From NCBI RefSeq assembly GCF_021730615.1, contig NZ_JAJLMN010000001.1, positions 5,113,501-5,177,500 of the forward strand: a DNA stretch of 64,000 nt. Reading direction: 5' to 3'. The translations under genes were made by a program, and so were the position numbers. Below, piece after piece: positions 1-8,419 of this stretch (position 1 is its first letter; every line of letters begins with the position of its first letter). The DNA is from Lichenibacterium dinghuense (GTDB lineage Bacteria > Pseudomonadota > Alphaproteobacteria > Rhizobiales > Beijerinckiaceae). The notes under the pieces were generated by a model, which worked only from the letters and a program-made list of their open reading frames with translations, searched no databases and was not told the origin of the DNA.

Positions 1-198
1 GACGCGGTTCTCGCCGAACACGCGGTGCCCGGCGTCGAGCGCCGGGGCGATGACATCGGCGGCATGGGTTTTCGACACCGCAACGAGCGACACCGAGGCG
101 GGGTCGCGGCCGACGTCGCGGGCCGAGAGCGCCACGCGGGCCGCCACCGCGGCGAGGCAGGCGGGGACGTCGTCGGGAGCGGTCTCGGTTGCGGTCAC
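1..198 (-). CDS. yggS: YggS-family PLP homeostasis protein, N-terminal part
   Basis: This is the first 66 codons of a YggS/PROSC-family protein, a pyridoxal-phosphate-binding protein that keeps the cellular PLP pool in balance; the rest lies beyond the window. The visible part ends in VAVSKTHAADVI and GHRVFGENRV. These match the family's PLP-lysine segment (lysine in VAVSK) and the following FGEN motif. The start chosen is a GTG at 198, giving MTATETAPDD; no in-frame ATG lies closer. It is divergent from the DUF29 gene, with 88 bases between the two starts that must hold both promoters. The family call is fairly secure, the exact start less so. Confidence 0.8.
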   Translation of the reverse strand, partial: MTATETAPDDVPACLAAVAARVALSARDVGRDPASVSLVAVSKTHAADVIAPALDAGHRVFGENRV

Positions 199-286
199 GG
201 CAGACGTCCTATTGTGGCCGTGGACGGATGAGAGCATCCTCGGCCCGGCGGAGGCGCCCTTATGGCACGGGTGTGAGGAGCCGGCG

Positions 287-769
287 ATGCAGGAGCGTGA
301 TGTGTCGACGGCATCCTACGAGGACGACGTTTACGGTTGGTCGGTCCGGCAGGCCGAATTGCTGCGGGCAGGGCGCTACGACGACGTCGATATGGAGAAT
401 GTGGCCGAGGAGATCGACAGCTTGGGCAAGTCTCAGGTTGCTTCGCTGGAGTCGTGCTATCGCCTCATTGCCGTACACCTCCTCAAGGTCCTCTTTCAGC
501 CCGAGCGGTTGACTCGAAGCTGGCAGGTCACGATCGTCAGAGAGCGGCTCAATGCTCAAAGCTGGCTCGATGCCAGTCCGAGCCTGAAGCCACGGCGAGC
601 CGCGTTGTTCGAGAAAGCCTACAGTCAAGCGCGAAGGCTGGCCTCGGCCGAGACCGGGCTGTTGATGAGGACGTTTCCGGAGTGCGCGCCCTTTACACTC
701 GAAGAATTGTCCAGCGAGGACTACCAGCCCTGGACGTCGCTGGCAGACCCCGCCGCGCCCGGGACCTGA
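287..769 (+). CDS. DUF29 family protein
   Basis: A 160-residue cytoplasmic protein with the DUF29 pattern. The N-terminal YEDDVYGWSVRQAELLRAG is followed by DMENVAEEIDSLGKSQ, a helical section that includes LIAVHLLKVLFQPE, and a final LPECAPFT-like segment (FPECAPFTLEEL). The function of DUF29 is unknown; the family occurs in many copies in cyanobacteria and sporadically in alphaproteobacteria. The ATG at 287 has a good ribosome site, GAGGAG at 275-280; a longer reading frame exists upstream but its codon use does not look coding. Base composition seems a little less GC-rich than in neighbours, which fits an accessory gene. Confidence 0.8.
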   Translation: MQERDVSTASYEDDVYGWSVRQAELLRAGRYDDVDMENVAEEIDSLGKSQVASLESCYRLIAVHLLKVLFQPERLTRSWQVTIVRERLNAQSWLDASPSLKPRRAALFEKAYSQARRLASAETGLLMRTFPECAPFTLEELSSEDYQPWTSLADPAAPGT

Positions 770-776
770 CACCCCG

Positions 777-2027
777 CTATCGCGACGCCAGCATCGCGGC
801 CCGGTTGCCCGAGCGGATCGCGCCCTCGATGGTCGAAGGCAGGCCGGTCTGCGTCCAGTCGCCGGCGAGCAGCAGGTTGCGCCAGGCCGTCTCGGGGCCG
901 GGGCGCAGCGCGTCCTGCTCGGGCGAGGCCGCGAAGGTCGCGCGCTTCTCGCGGATGATGCGGTGGCGCGGCAGCACGTCCGGGTCGTGGCCCGTCACGG
1001 CCGCCACCTCGCGCCACAGCTTGGCGGCCAGCTCCTCCTTGGGCGTGTCGAGGTAGCGGTCCGCGTCCGAGATCGTCACCGACAGGCGGCCCGCGAAGGA
1101 AAACACCCACTCGGACGCGCTGTTGACCAGCCCGATCATCAGCGGATGGCCGGGCGGCGGGTCCGCGAGGAAGTGCGCGTTGACGATGGAGCGGAAGTCC
1201 GTCGGCACCGACAGGCCGGGCACCAGCGTCGCGGCCACGGGCGCCGTCACGGCCAGGATCACGCCGTCGCCCGGCGCGAGCGCGGTCGGGCCGTCGTCCT
1301 CCGCGAAGTCGAGCGATGAAACGCGGCCCCCGTCGGTGGTGAGGCCGCGCAGGCGGTGGTCGAACCGGATCTCGACGCCGCGCCGGCGCAGCGTGTCGAG
1401 CGCGGGGTCGACGAAAGCCTCGGCGAGGCCCTCGGTCGCGACCAGCGGCCGGCAGGCGTCGCCGCCCTTGGCGAGCGACTCGCGCACCACGGCGCCGGCC
1501 AGAGCCGCCGAGGACGTCTTCGGGTCGGTGTTCAGCGCCGCCACGAGCAGCGGGTGCCACAGCCGGTCCCACAGCGGGCCCTCGCAGCGCATCACGTCCT
1601 GGATCCGGTCGCGCGGGCCGGCACGCAGCAGCTTGCCGAGCCCGAGGTAGTCGCGCCAGCCCGTGCCCGGCACGCGGCGCCGCGCCACGAAGATCCACCA
1701 CGGCAGGCGGCCGGCGTTGGGGATCACCTGCCAGCGCGCGCCGGTGGCGAGGTCGGCGAAGTCGAAGGCCGCGTCGCGCGTCGGCTTCAGCTTGTCGGAG
1801 GCGCCCACGGCCGCGACATAGTCGGCGACCGCCGTGTTGCCCGACAGCACGAGGTGGTTGCCGTTGTCGATCACCGTGCCGAGCGCGGGATCGTGGTAGG
1901 AGCGGCAGCGCCCGCCGGCGTGGCGCGACGCCTCGTGCAGCACGATGCGGCGGCGCGCGGGGTCGAGCTTCAGGGCGGCGGCGAGGCCCGCGAGGCCCGC
2001 GCCGACGACGTGGATCGTGCCGCCCAT
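777..2027 (-). CDS. hpnE: Hydroxysqualene dehydroxylase HpnE
   Basis: A 416-residue FAD-dependent amine-oxidase-type protein that removes the hydroxyl group from hydroxysqualene to give squalene, the last step of the bacterial three-enzyme squalene route used for hopanoids. The N-terminus shows the dinucleotide fold HVVGAGLAGLAAAL with the acidic end of strand 2 and HAGGR. The C-terminus has LLAGDWTQTGLPSTIEGAI, the flavin-contacting segment of this superfamily. Its ATG overlaps the hpnD stop by one base (TGATG at 2025-2029), so it is translationally coupled as the third gene of hpnCDE. The identification rests on both sequence and gene order. Confidence 0.92.
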   Translation of the reverse strand: MGGTIHVVGAGLAGLAAALKLDPARRRIVLHEASRHAGGRCRSYHDPALGTVIDNGNHLVLSGNTAVADYVAAVGASDKLKPTRDAAFDFADLATGARWQVIPNAGRLPWWIFVARRRVPGTGWRDYLGLGKLLRAGPRDRIQDVMRCEGPLWDRLWHPLLVAALNTDPKTSSAALAGAVVRESLAKGGDACRPLVATEGLAEAFVDPALDTLRRRGVEIRFDHRLRGLTTDGGRVSSLDFAEDDGPTALAPGDGVILAVTAPVAATLVPGLSVPTDFRSIVNAHFLADPPPGHPLMIGLVNSASEWVFSFAGRLSVTISDADRYLDTPKEELAAKLWREVAAVTGHDPDVLPRHRIIREKRATFAASPEQDALRPGPETAWRNLLLAGDWTQTGLPSTIEGAIRSGNRAAMLASR

Positions 2028-2869
2028 CAGAACAGGCCGTGCCGGACGAACGAGATGAGGAGCTTCAGCTTGGGTTTCCTCACGCGTTGGCGGGGCGCCG
2101 AGAAGCCCCGCTTCGCCGTCGCTTCGAGCACCGCGCCGTAGACGGCGCCCATCAGCCGCGGCGCCCGCGTGGTGCGGCGGGGCTCGCGCGCCATGATGGC
2201 CTGCGCTTCGGCGAAGTGGCGCCGCGCTTCCTGGACGATGGGCGCGCAGACGCGGGGCAGGGCGGGGTCCGCCGCCACGACCGTCGGGTCGGTCGAGTGG
2301 ATGCCGGCCGCTTCGAGCTTCTCGCGCGGCAGATAGAGGCGCCCCATGGCGGCGTCCTCGTCGATGTCGCGCAGGATGTTGGTCTTCTGCAGGGCGCGCC
2401 CGAGGTGGTGCGCGAGGCCGGGGCCGTTGCGCTCGGACACGCCGAAGATCATCACCGACAGGCGGCCGACCGCGGAGGCGACGCGGTCGCAGTAGAGATC
2501 GAGCTTGGCCTCGTCCGGCGCGCGGATGTCCTCCGCGGCGTCCATCGCCATGCCGTCGATCACGGCCACGAAGTCCTCGCGGCGCAGGCCGTAGCGGCGC
2601 ACCGCCTCGGCGAGGGGGGCGGTGTCGGGGGTGGGGCGGCCGGCATAGAGGGCGTCGATGCCGTCGCGCCAGCGCTGCAGGCCGGCCGAGCGTTCCTCGC
2701 GGGTGCCGCCCTCGTCGGCCACGTCGTCGACGGCCCGGCAGAAGGCGTAGACGGCGTACATGGCTTCGCGCTGCGGCTTGGGCAGGATGCGCATGCCGGC
2801 GTAGAAGGACGAGCCGGCCGCCTGCGCGGCCTGCGCCACGCCGACGCCGGCCTGGGACGCCGCGCTCAC
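2027..2869 (-). CDS. hpnD: Presqualene diphosphate synthase HpnD
   Basis: A 280-residue trans-isoprenyl diphosphate synthase-type enzyme that joins two farnesyl diphosphates into presqualene diphosphate. The first aspartate-rich motif is AVDDVADE, and the second appears as NILRDIDEDAAMGRLYLP. The start is the GTG at 2869, which overlaps the hpnC stop by four bases (GTGA); a much longer frame runs upstream but lies antisense-free inside hpnC and has no homologous content. It forms a tightly coupled operon with hpnC and hpnE. Confidence 0.92.
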   Translation of the reverse strand: MSAASQAGVGVAQAAQAAGSSFYAGMRILPKPQREAMYAVYAFCRAVDDVADEGGTREERSAGLQRWRDGIDALYAGRPTPDTAPLAEAVRRYGLRREDFVAVIDGMAMDAAEDIRAPDEAKLDLYCDRVASAVGRLSVMIFGVSERNGPGLAHHLGRALQKTNILRDIDEDAAMGRLYLPREKLEAAGIHSTDPTVVAADPALPRVCAPIVQEARRHFAEAQAIMAREPRRTTRAPRLMGAVYGAVLEATAKRGFSAPRQRVRKPKLKLLISFVRHGLF

Positions 2870-3750
2870 GCCCGGCCCACCCGTGCGGCGGCCGGCGCCG
2901 CGGGGCGGCGCAGCAGGCGGCCCAGCGCCGTGCGGGCCGCGCCGGCGCCGCCGATGCGCAGATATTCGAACTTGTTGTGGTGCACGCGCTCGCTCAGGGG
3001 ATCGTGGCTCATCAGCGTGGTGGTGAGGTGGCGCGCCAGCGCGATGATGACGGCGCATTCCAGGCTCATGCGGAAGTCCGCCACCTGCCGGGGCAGGACG
3101 CCGCCGTCGTCGAGCAGGCCCATGGTGCGGACGGCGAGGTCGCGGATCAGCCCGCGGAGCGCCGGCGAGGCCTTGTCGGCCCGCAGCGCCTCGACCGTGA
3201 GGCCGGCCGCCGCGAGCGCGTCGTCGGGGATGTAGACCCGGTCGAGGTCCCGGAAGTCCTTCCCGCAGTCCTGCAGGTGGTTGATGATCTGCAGGGCGGC
3301 GCAGACGGCGTCCGACGCGGCCCAGGTGGAGTCGCTCTCGCCGTGCACGTCGAGCACGTAGCGGCCCACCGGCATGGCGGACAGGCTGCAATAGTGGATG
3401 AGGTCGGCCCAGTCGGCCGTGCGGTTCTTCGCGACGTCGAGCCGGAAGGCCGCGATGAGGTCCTGCGCGTGGCGCGGCGTGAGCCGCCGCTCGGCCAGCA
3501 CGGCGCGCAGCGGGCGCGCCACGGGCTCGTCGTCGCGGCGGCCGAGCAGCGACTGTTCCAGCCGGTCGAGGTGGTCGAGCTTCTCGGCCTGCGTGAGGGT
3601 GGCGTGGTCGGCCACGTCATCGGCGGCGCGGACGAAGTTGTAGAAGGCCATCACGGCCGGCCGGTGCCGCGCCGCGATGAGGTGGGACGCCACGGGGAAG
3701 TTCTCGTCCGTGTGGGTCTTGCCCGACGCGACGTCGCTGGCTGTGGTCAT
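2866..3750 (-). CDS. hpnC: Hydroxysqualene synthase HpnC
   Basis: A 294-residue squalene/phytoene synthase-fold protein that converts presqualene diphosphate to hydroxysqualene. The sequence shows DENFPVAS near the start, the aspartate motif RAADDVADHA, and NHLQDCGKDFRDLDRVYIP as the second metal-binding motif, which is typical of HpnC. It is the first gene of the hpnCDE run. The ribbon-helix-helix gene lies 99 bases upstream on the same strand, so the promoter is either in that gap or further up. Confidence 0.93.
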   Translation of the reverse strand: MTTASDVASGKTHTDENFPVASHLIAARHRPAVMAFYNFVRAADDVADHATLTQAEKLDHLDRLEQSLLGRRDDEPVARPLRAVLAERRLTPRHAQDLIAAFRLDVAKNRTADWADLIHYCSLSAMPVGRYVLDVHGESDSTWAASDAVCAALQIINHLQDCGKDFRDLDRVYIPDDALAAAGLTVEALRADKASPALRGLIRDLAVRTMGLLDDGGVLPRQVADFRMSLECAVIIALARHLTTTLMSHDPLSERVHHNKFEYLRIGGAGAARTALGRLLRRPAAPAAARVGRA

Positions 3751-3849
3751 GCTGCTGTCTGGTCCCGCCCGCCCGGTGTTCCGTCCGACTCTTAGGTGAA
3801 AAGAAGGGGCGTGGAAAGCCGCGGGCCGAGCCCCCGGCCCGGCCGGCCC

Positions 3850-4038
3850 TCATTCGGCGGCGGCGCCGCGCTTCGGCATATAACCCTTCTGCCGCAGGTG
3901 CTTGGCCAGGATCTGCCGGATCGCGTCCGACACCGTCGGGATCGGCGTGCGGGTCCGGCGCCACTCGTCGACGGCCTTCAGCATCGCTTCGTCGAAGCCG
4001 ATGACCTTCTTCACCGGGTAGAGCTGGGGCCGGGGCAT
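3850..4038 (-). CDS. Small ribbon-helix-helix type regulator
   Basis: A 62-residue protein, MPRPQLYPVKKVIGF onwards. A short beta strand (KKVIGFDE) is followed by two helices, AMLKAVDEWRRT and TVSDAIRQILAKHLRQ. This is the layout of the CopG/Arc ribbon-helix-helix DNA-binding fold, including the SDAIRQIL pattern of the second helix. It sits between the MdcH-like gene and hpnC, all leftward. A role in controlling hpn genes or itself is a guess from position only; such proteins can also be orphan antitoxins, but no toxin gene is adjacent. Confidence 0.65.
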   Translation of the reverse strand: MPRPQLYPVKKVIGFDEAMLKAVDEWRRTRTPIPTVSDAIRQILAKHLRQKGYMPKRGAAAE

Positions 4039-4094
4039 GGCGAGCCTGGAGCGAGAAACGTCGGCACGGCGGTTAGGGGCGTATAACGCGTATG

Positions 4095-5027
4095 TCAAAC
4101 GCCGACGCGCGACAGCCAGTCGCGCACGCCCGAGACCGACCTGAAGTCGTCGAGGCTGCGGGCCGGGACCTCGGAATGGGCGCTCCCCGCCATCTCGGCG
4201 AGGGCCCGGCCCGGCCCGAGTTCCAGGACGGCGGTCGCCCCGGCCTCGACGGCCGCCGCGAGGCAGTCTGCCCAGCGGATCGTGGTCGAGATCTGCCGGG
4301 CCAGCCGGTCGCGGCCGTCGGCGACGTCGATCACCGGCGCGGCGTCGATCCCGGCGAGCAGCCGCACCCCGGCCGGCACCGGCGGGGCGGCCGCGAAGCC
4401 GTCGAGCGCAGCGCGGAAGGCCGATGCGGCGGGCGCCAGCTTCGGCGTGTGCGACGCCACCGCGACGCCGACGCGCCGGACGCGGCCCGCGCCGGCCGCC
4501 TCGGCCCCGGCCGCGAGCGCGTCGAGCGCCGCGGCCGAGCCGCCGAGCACGACGGCGTCGCCGGGGTTGACGATCGCGACCGCGCCGCCGTGCTCGCGGC
4601 ACAGCGCGTCGACGGCGGCGCGCGGCAGGCCGCGCACGAAGAGCAGGCCGTCGCCGGGATCGCTGGCGGCGTCCATGGCGCGGGCCCGCTCGACGGCGAG
4701 GTCCAGCGCCGCCTCCGGCGCGATCAGGCCCGCCGCCGCCCAGGCGCCGACTTCGCCGACGCTGTAGCCGAGGACGATGCGGCGGCCGCGCGCGAGTTCG
4801 GGCAGCGCCGCCAGTGCCGCCACGGCCTGCAACGTGCAGAGCACCTGGCCGGTGCGGTTGGCGTGGATGTCGGGTGCGTCGCCGCGCACCAGGGCGCGCG
4901 GGTCGCGTCCGCCGAGCAGGGCGCCCGCACGGTCGAACAGGGACGATGCCGCCGCGGCCTCGCCCGTGACGGCGAACATGCCGGCGTGCTGCGGCCCCTG
5001 GCCGGAACAGATGAGGGCGAGCGTCAC
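4095..5027 (-). CDS. Acyltransferase of the malonate decarboxylase epsilon (MdcH) type
   Basis: A 310-residue acyltransferase-fold protein. It shows the N-terminal ICSGQGPQHAGMF, the nucleophile motif GYSVGEVGAW (GxSxG, serine nucleophile) and the histidine segment VASHTPKLAPA. This is the pattern of MdcH, which loads malonyl groups onto the carrier subunit of malonate decarboxylase, and is related to FabD. The GTG at 5027 has a clear GGAGG site seven bases upstream. No other mdc genes (mdcA-G) lie nearby, so the carrier protein it serves is unknown. FabD-like or polyketide-type acyl loading are alternatives. Confidence 0.75.
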   Translation of the reverse strand: MTLALICSGQGPQHAGMFAVTGEAAAASSLFDRAGALLGGRDPRALVRGDAPDIHANRTGQVLCTLQAVAALAALPELARGRRIVLGYSVGEVGAWAAAGLIAPEAALDLAVERARAMDAASDPGDGLLFVRGLPRAAVDALCREHGGAVAIVNPGDAVVLGGSAAALDALAAGAEAAGAGRVRRVGVAVASHTPKLAPAASAFRAALDGFAAAPPVPAGVRLLAGIDAAPVIDVADGRDRLARQISTTIRWADCLAAAVEAGATAVLELGPGRALAEMAGSAHSEVPARSLDDFRSVSGVRDWLSRVGV

Positions 5028-5243
5028 AGCACCTCCGAACGTCGTCTCGCGATCGATCGCCAGACCGGCGAGCACGGCCTCCCCCAACGGCCCGCGCGCG
5101 GCACGGGGTCCGCCGCGCTTCCCCGCCTCGCGGCGAGGGACATCCGCGGGCCGCCGCATTCCGCCCACGTTTTCGCTGGACCGTGGCCGCGCTGGGACAG
5201 GCGGGTGTGTCCGGCCCTCCCTTGTCGGGACGGAAGGCGGCGT

Positions 5244-5259
5244 CTAACGATGTGTTAAC
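5244..5259 (+). promoter_or_regulatory. CtrA-box-like site upstream of DUF882 gene
   Basis: The sequence is CTAA, seven bases, then TTAAC, one mismatch from the CtrA recognition sequence TTAA-N7-TTAAC. It ends 29 bases before the TTG start at 5289. Binding is inferred only from the match; related sites recur elsewhere in the window. Confidence 0.35.
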
Positions 5260-5288
5260 GTCGTCCGACGAAGAGATCGGTCCGGTCC

Positions 5289-7223
5289 TTGCGTGTGCCA
5301 TCCCGGTGGCGCGCTGCCGAACAAGCGAGTCCCGCATTGACAGCATGGCGCGATAGTTTCCGGTCCAGGGCGTCGACGCTCCTGCCGACCGTCCTCGCCG
5401 CCGCTGCCGGCGCCGTCATCCTGCTCGCCCCCGTGTCCACCGAGAACGCCGCCGCCAACGGCGAAGCGCGCACGATCCACCTGCACCACGCCCACACCAA
5501 GGAATCGATCGACGCCACCTACATGGTGGACGGGCGCTACGACCCCGTGGTGCTGGAGAAGCTGAACTGGTTCCTGCGCGACTGGCGCCGGGACGAGCCA
5601 ACCCACATGGACCCGAAGCTCTTCGACACGATCTGGGAGGTGTACCGCGAGTCGGGCTCCCAGCAGCCCATCGAGGTGATGTCGGCCTACCGCTCGCCCG
5701 AAACGAATTCCATGCTGCGCCACGCCACGCGCGGCGTCGCCGAGCACTCGCAGCACATCCTCGGCAAGGCGATGGACCAGCACTACATGGACGTGCCGAT
5801 GTCCAGGATCCGCGAGCTGGCCATGCGGCTGCAGCGCGGCGGCGTCGGCTTCTATCCCACGGCCGGCACGCCCTTCGTGCACATGGACGTCGGCGGCGTG
5901 CGCCACTGGCCGCGCATGAGCTACGACCAGCTGTCGCGCCTGTTCCCGGACGGGAAGACCGTGCACATCCCGTCGAACGGCCAGCCCCTGCCGGGCTACG
6001 AGATGGCCCGCGCCGAACTCGCCGCGCGGGGTGACAGCTTCGACTACCCGACCGCCGGCGAGGTGAAGTCGAAGGGCTTCTTCGCCTGGCTGTTCGGCGG
6101 CGGGGACGACGACGGCGACGGCGAGGCCAACCGCCAGGGCGGCGTGCCGCGGGACGCGGCGCCGGCCCCCCGCCGGGGCGGGACGCGGCTCGCCTCGGCC
6201 GACAACGCGCCGGTCGGCAGCGTCGCCGACTCTTCGGCCGACCGCCACAACGGCGACCGGCCGGAGCTCGGCGGCGGCGGCGGGTCCATCTTCTCGCTGT
6301 TCAGCTCGAAGCCGGCCGAGCCCGCCCCCCAGGCGGAGCCCGCACCGACGCAGGCCAGGACGGCGCGGGGCCGCGCGCAGGTGGCGTCGCTGCCGCCGAC
6401 CCAGACCGCCGACGCCGACGCGCAGGCCAAGCTCGCCGCCGAGATGCAGCGCCAGGCCCAGGCCGCCGCCGAGGCCCAAAAGCAGGCCGCCGCCGAGGCT
6501 CAGAAGCAGGCCGTCGAGGCCCAGCGTCGGGCCGCCGAAGAGCGCGCCGCGGCCGCCGCCCAGGCTCAACCGGCTCCGCAGCTCGCCCCCGTCGCGCCAG
6601 CCGTCGTCGCGCCCGCGGCCAGAACGGCTCCTGCGGTGCAGCAGGCGGCGGGCGACCGGGCCGCGCCGCTGCCGCCGCGCCGCCCGACGGAGCTCGCCGC
6701 CGCCGCTCCGGCGCTCCCCGCGCGCTCCGCCGACGCGGCCGCTTCGCGCAGCGATCATGCCCCGACGCCGGGCGCGCGTCAGGCCGTCGCCGCGGCCGTG
6801 CCGCCCTCCGCCCGCACCGGCCTGCCGGCCGCGATCACGCAGGGCGTCGGACAGGCGGCCGCCGCGCCGCACGTCCTGGCCTTCGCGACGCCCGCGTCCG
6901 CCGTCCCGCTGCCCGTCGCGCGGCCCCCGCTCGTCGCGGCCCGGCTGGACCGCTCCAACTTCCGCAGCCTGACCGGCGCCACGCCGGCGGACCACCTGCC
7001 GGCGCGCGCCGGCGTCGGTTCGTCCGTGGCGGCGCTCCGCCCCGCCGCCCAGGCCACCGCGGCCTCGCTGGCGAGCGACGGCGGCGCGCCCCGCCGCGGC
7101 TTCGGCGCGCGGGCGACGGATCTGTCGACGGGCAGCTTCTCGGGCTCGGCGACCTCGCCACAGGAGCGCGTCAGCACCGCCGCCTCCCGCAAGCGTCCCG
7201 CCGCCGCGGCCGCCGACGATTGA
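5289..7223 (+). CDS. Exported DUF882/M15-type protein with long Ala/Pro-rich tail
   Basis: A 644-residue protein. An N-terminal hydrophobic stretch (about residues 31-50) is followed by a DUF882 domain (about 60-220) of the peptidase M15/YcbK type. Probable zinc ligands are H156 and D163 in [10 protein letters not shown] and H198 in FVHMD, pointing to a cell-wall peptidase acting in the periplasm. After residue 250 the chain is low-complexity, rich in Ala, Pro, Gln and Arg, with an alpha-helical A/E/Q/K section around 370-430. The start used is TTG 5289; other non-ATG starts slightly downstream (for example TTG 5338) are possible. The domain is secure; the tail function is unknown. Confidence 0.8.
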   Translation: MRVPSRWRAAEQASPALTAWRDSFRSRASTLLPTVLAAAAGAVILLAPVSTENAAANGEARTIHLHHAHTKESIDATYMVDGRYDPVVLEKLNWFLRDWRRDEPTHMDPKLFDTIWEVYRESGSQQPIEVMSAYRSPETNSMLRHATRGVAEHSQHILGKAMDQHYMDVPMSRIRELAMRLQRGGVGFYPTAGTPFVHMDVGGVRHWPRMSYDQLSRLFPDGKTVHIPSNGQPLPGYEMARAELAARGDSFDYPTAGEVKSKGFFAWLFGGGDDDGDGEANRQGGVPRDAAPAPRRGGTRLASADNAPVGSVADSSADRHNGDRPELGGGGGSIFSLFSSKPAEPAPQAEPAPTQARTARGRAQVASLPPTQTADADAQAKLAAEMQRQAQAAAEAQKQAAAEAQKQAVEAQRRAAEERAAAAAQAQPAPQLAPVAPAVVAPAARTAPAVQQAAGDRAAPLPPRRPTELAAAAPALPARSADAAASRSDHAPTPGARQAVAAAVPPSARTGLPAAITQGVGQAAAAPHVLAFATPASAVPLPVARPPLVAARLDRSNFRSLTGATPADHLPARAGVGSSVAALRPAAQATAASLASDGGAPRRGFGARATDLSTGSFSGSATSPQERVSTAASRKRPAAAAADD

Positions 7224-7353
7224 CCCGCGCCGGCCGACGTCGCATTGGATCGGGCGTCCGCCGGCCGCGTCTCCCGACCCGGCCGGCGCCTGTCATGATC
7301 CGGTGCCGGCTCGCCTCGGGCGAGGGCGCCCGACGCCGAGGGAGCGCTCGCCC

Positions 7354-7959
7354 ATGCAGAAGTTCGATCACCTGAGCGGCGTCGCCGCCCCGCTCAGGAT
7401 CGCCAACGTCGACACCGACAAGATCATCCCGTCCCAGTATCTGAAGACGATCAAGCGGACGGGCCTCGGGCGCGGCCTGTTCGCGGAGATGCGCTACAAC
7501 GACGACGGCTCGGACGACCCCGCCTTCGTGCTGAACCAGCCGGCCTACCGGGACGCCACCATCCTGGTCGCGGGCGACAATTTCGGCTGCGGCTCGTCGC
7601 GCGAGCACGCGCCCTGGGCCCTGCTCGACTTCGGCATCCGCTGCGTGATCTCGACCAGCTTCGCCGACATCTTCTACAACAACTGCTTCAAGAACGGCAT
7701 CCTGCCGATCGTGGTCACGCCCGAGCAGCTCGAGATGCTGTTCGACGACGCCGAACGCGGCGCCAACGCCCGCGTGTCGGTGGACCTCGTAGCGCAGGAG
7801 ATCCGCGGGCCGGACGGCGGCGCGATCCACTTCGAGATCGACGCCTTCCGCAAGCACTGCCTGCTCGAGGGCCTCGACGACGTCGGCCTCACCATGGCCA
7901 AGACCGCCGAGATCGAGCGCTACGAGGCGGCCGTCTCCGGCGCCCGCCCCTGGACCTGA
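7354..7959 (+). CDS. leuD: 3-isopropylmalate dehydratase small subunit
   Basis: A 201-residue swivel-domain subunit that, with LeuC, isomerises 2-isopropylmalate to 3-isopropylmalate in leucine synthesis. Diagnostic segments are [14 protein letters not shown] near the start and [16 protein letters not shown] in the middle. The ATG at 7354 gives MQKFDHLSG, the usual LeuD N-terminus; the frame open upstream is not homologous. leuC is not in the window, so the subunits are encoded apart. A strong hairpin about 40 bases past the stop probably terminates it. Confidence 0.95.
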   Translation: MQKFDHLSGVAAPLRIANVDTDKIIPSQYLKTIKRTGLGRGLFAEMRYNDDGSDDPAFVLNQPAYRDATILVAGDNFGCGSSREHAPWALLDFGIRCVISTSFADIFYNNCFKNGILPIVVTPEQLEMLFDDAERGANARVSVDLVAQEIRGPDGGAIHFEIDAFRKHCLLEGLDDVGLTMAKTAEIERYEAAVSGARPWT

Positions 7960-7977
7960 GCGGCCCGCCGCGCCCGA

Positions 7978-8027
7978 CCCGAGCTTTTCCAGCGTCCTGC
8001 GCGCCGCCGGGTGAACCCCGGCGGCGC
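7978..8027 (+). terminator. leuD 3' hairpin preceded by a repeated 13-base motif
   Basis: An 11-base-pair GC stem (8001-8011 with 8017-8027) and a five-base loop lie 41 bases after leuD. No T-tract follows, so termination is uncertain. The 13 bases CCCGAGCTTTTCC at 7978-7990 recur exactly at 34924-34936, again ahead of a GC hairpin. Confidence 0.55.
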
Positions 8028-8069
8028 CGGGACGTTGGACCCTGCATTTTCACACGGGAACACCCTTCC

Positions 8070-8330
8070 ATGGCCGCGATCAAGAAGCTGTCCAAGTTCA
8101 CCGTCACCGAGGCGGGCGAGGACTTCAACCTCCACATCGAGGACGAGGCCGGCCATGTGCTGGAGCTCAGCGCCACCCGCGACCAGGTCGACATCATCGC
8201 CGACACGCTCGACGAACTGCTGTCCGAGGACGACTCGGCCGACGAGATCGAGGACGACGAGGACGAGGACGGCGAAGACGAGGAGGACGAGGACGAAGTG
8301 AAGGACGAGGCGGGCGCTGGGAAGCGCTGA
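8070..8330 (+). CDS. Small conserved protein with acidic C-terminal tail
   Basis: An 86-residue protein of unknown function. Residues 1-52 look folded: MAAIKKLSKFTVTEAGEDF, then EDEAGHVLELSATRDQVDIIADTLDELL, reading as beta strands and a helix. Residues 53-80 are almost only Asp and Glu. No signal or membrane segment is present, so it is cytoplasmic. The GC3-rich codon use and the intact frame after the leuD hairpin support a real gene. A tail of this kind could mimic nucleic acid or bind cations or basic proteins, but this is not shown. Confidence 0.7.
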   Translation: MAAIKKLSKFTVTEAGEDFNLHIEDEAGHVLELSATRDQVDIIADTLDELLSEDDSADEIEDDEDEDGEDEEDEDEVKDEAGAGKR

Positions 8331-8419
8331 ACCGGGTCGCCGTCGTCTGGGACCTTGCGGCGGGAACGGCATAGGTTAACGTCGCGCGTCCCGCCGCGGG
8401 CGGGCGACGGAGCGTCCGC

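Noticed and set aside
4095-5027. Malonate decarboxylase operon
   Set aside because: Only an MdcH-like acyltransferase is present; neighbours are a ribbon-helix-helix protein and hopanoid genes.
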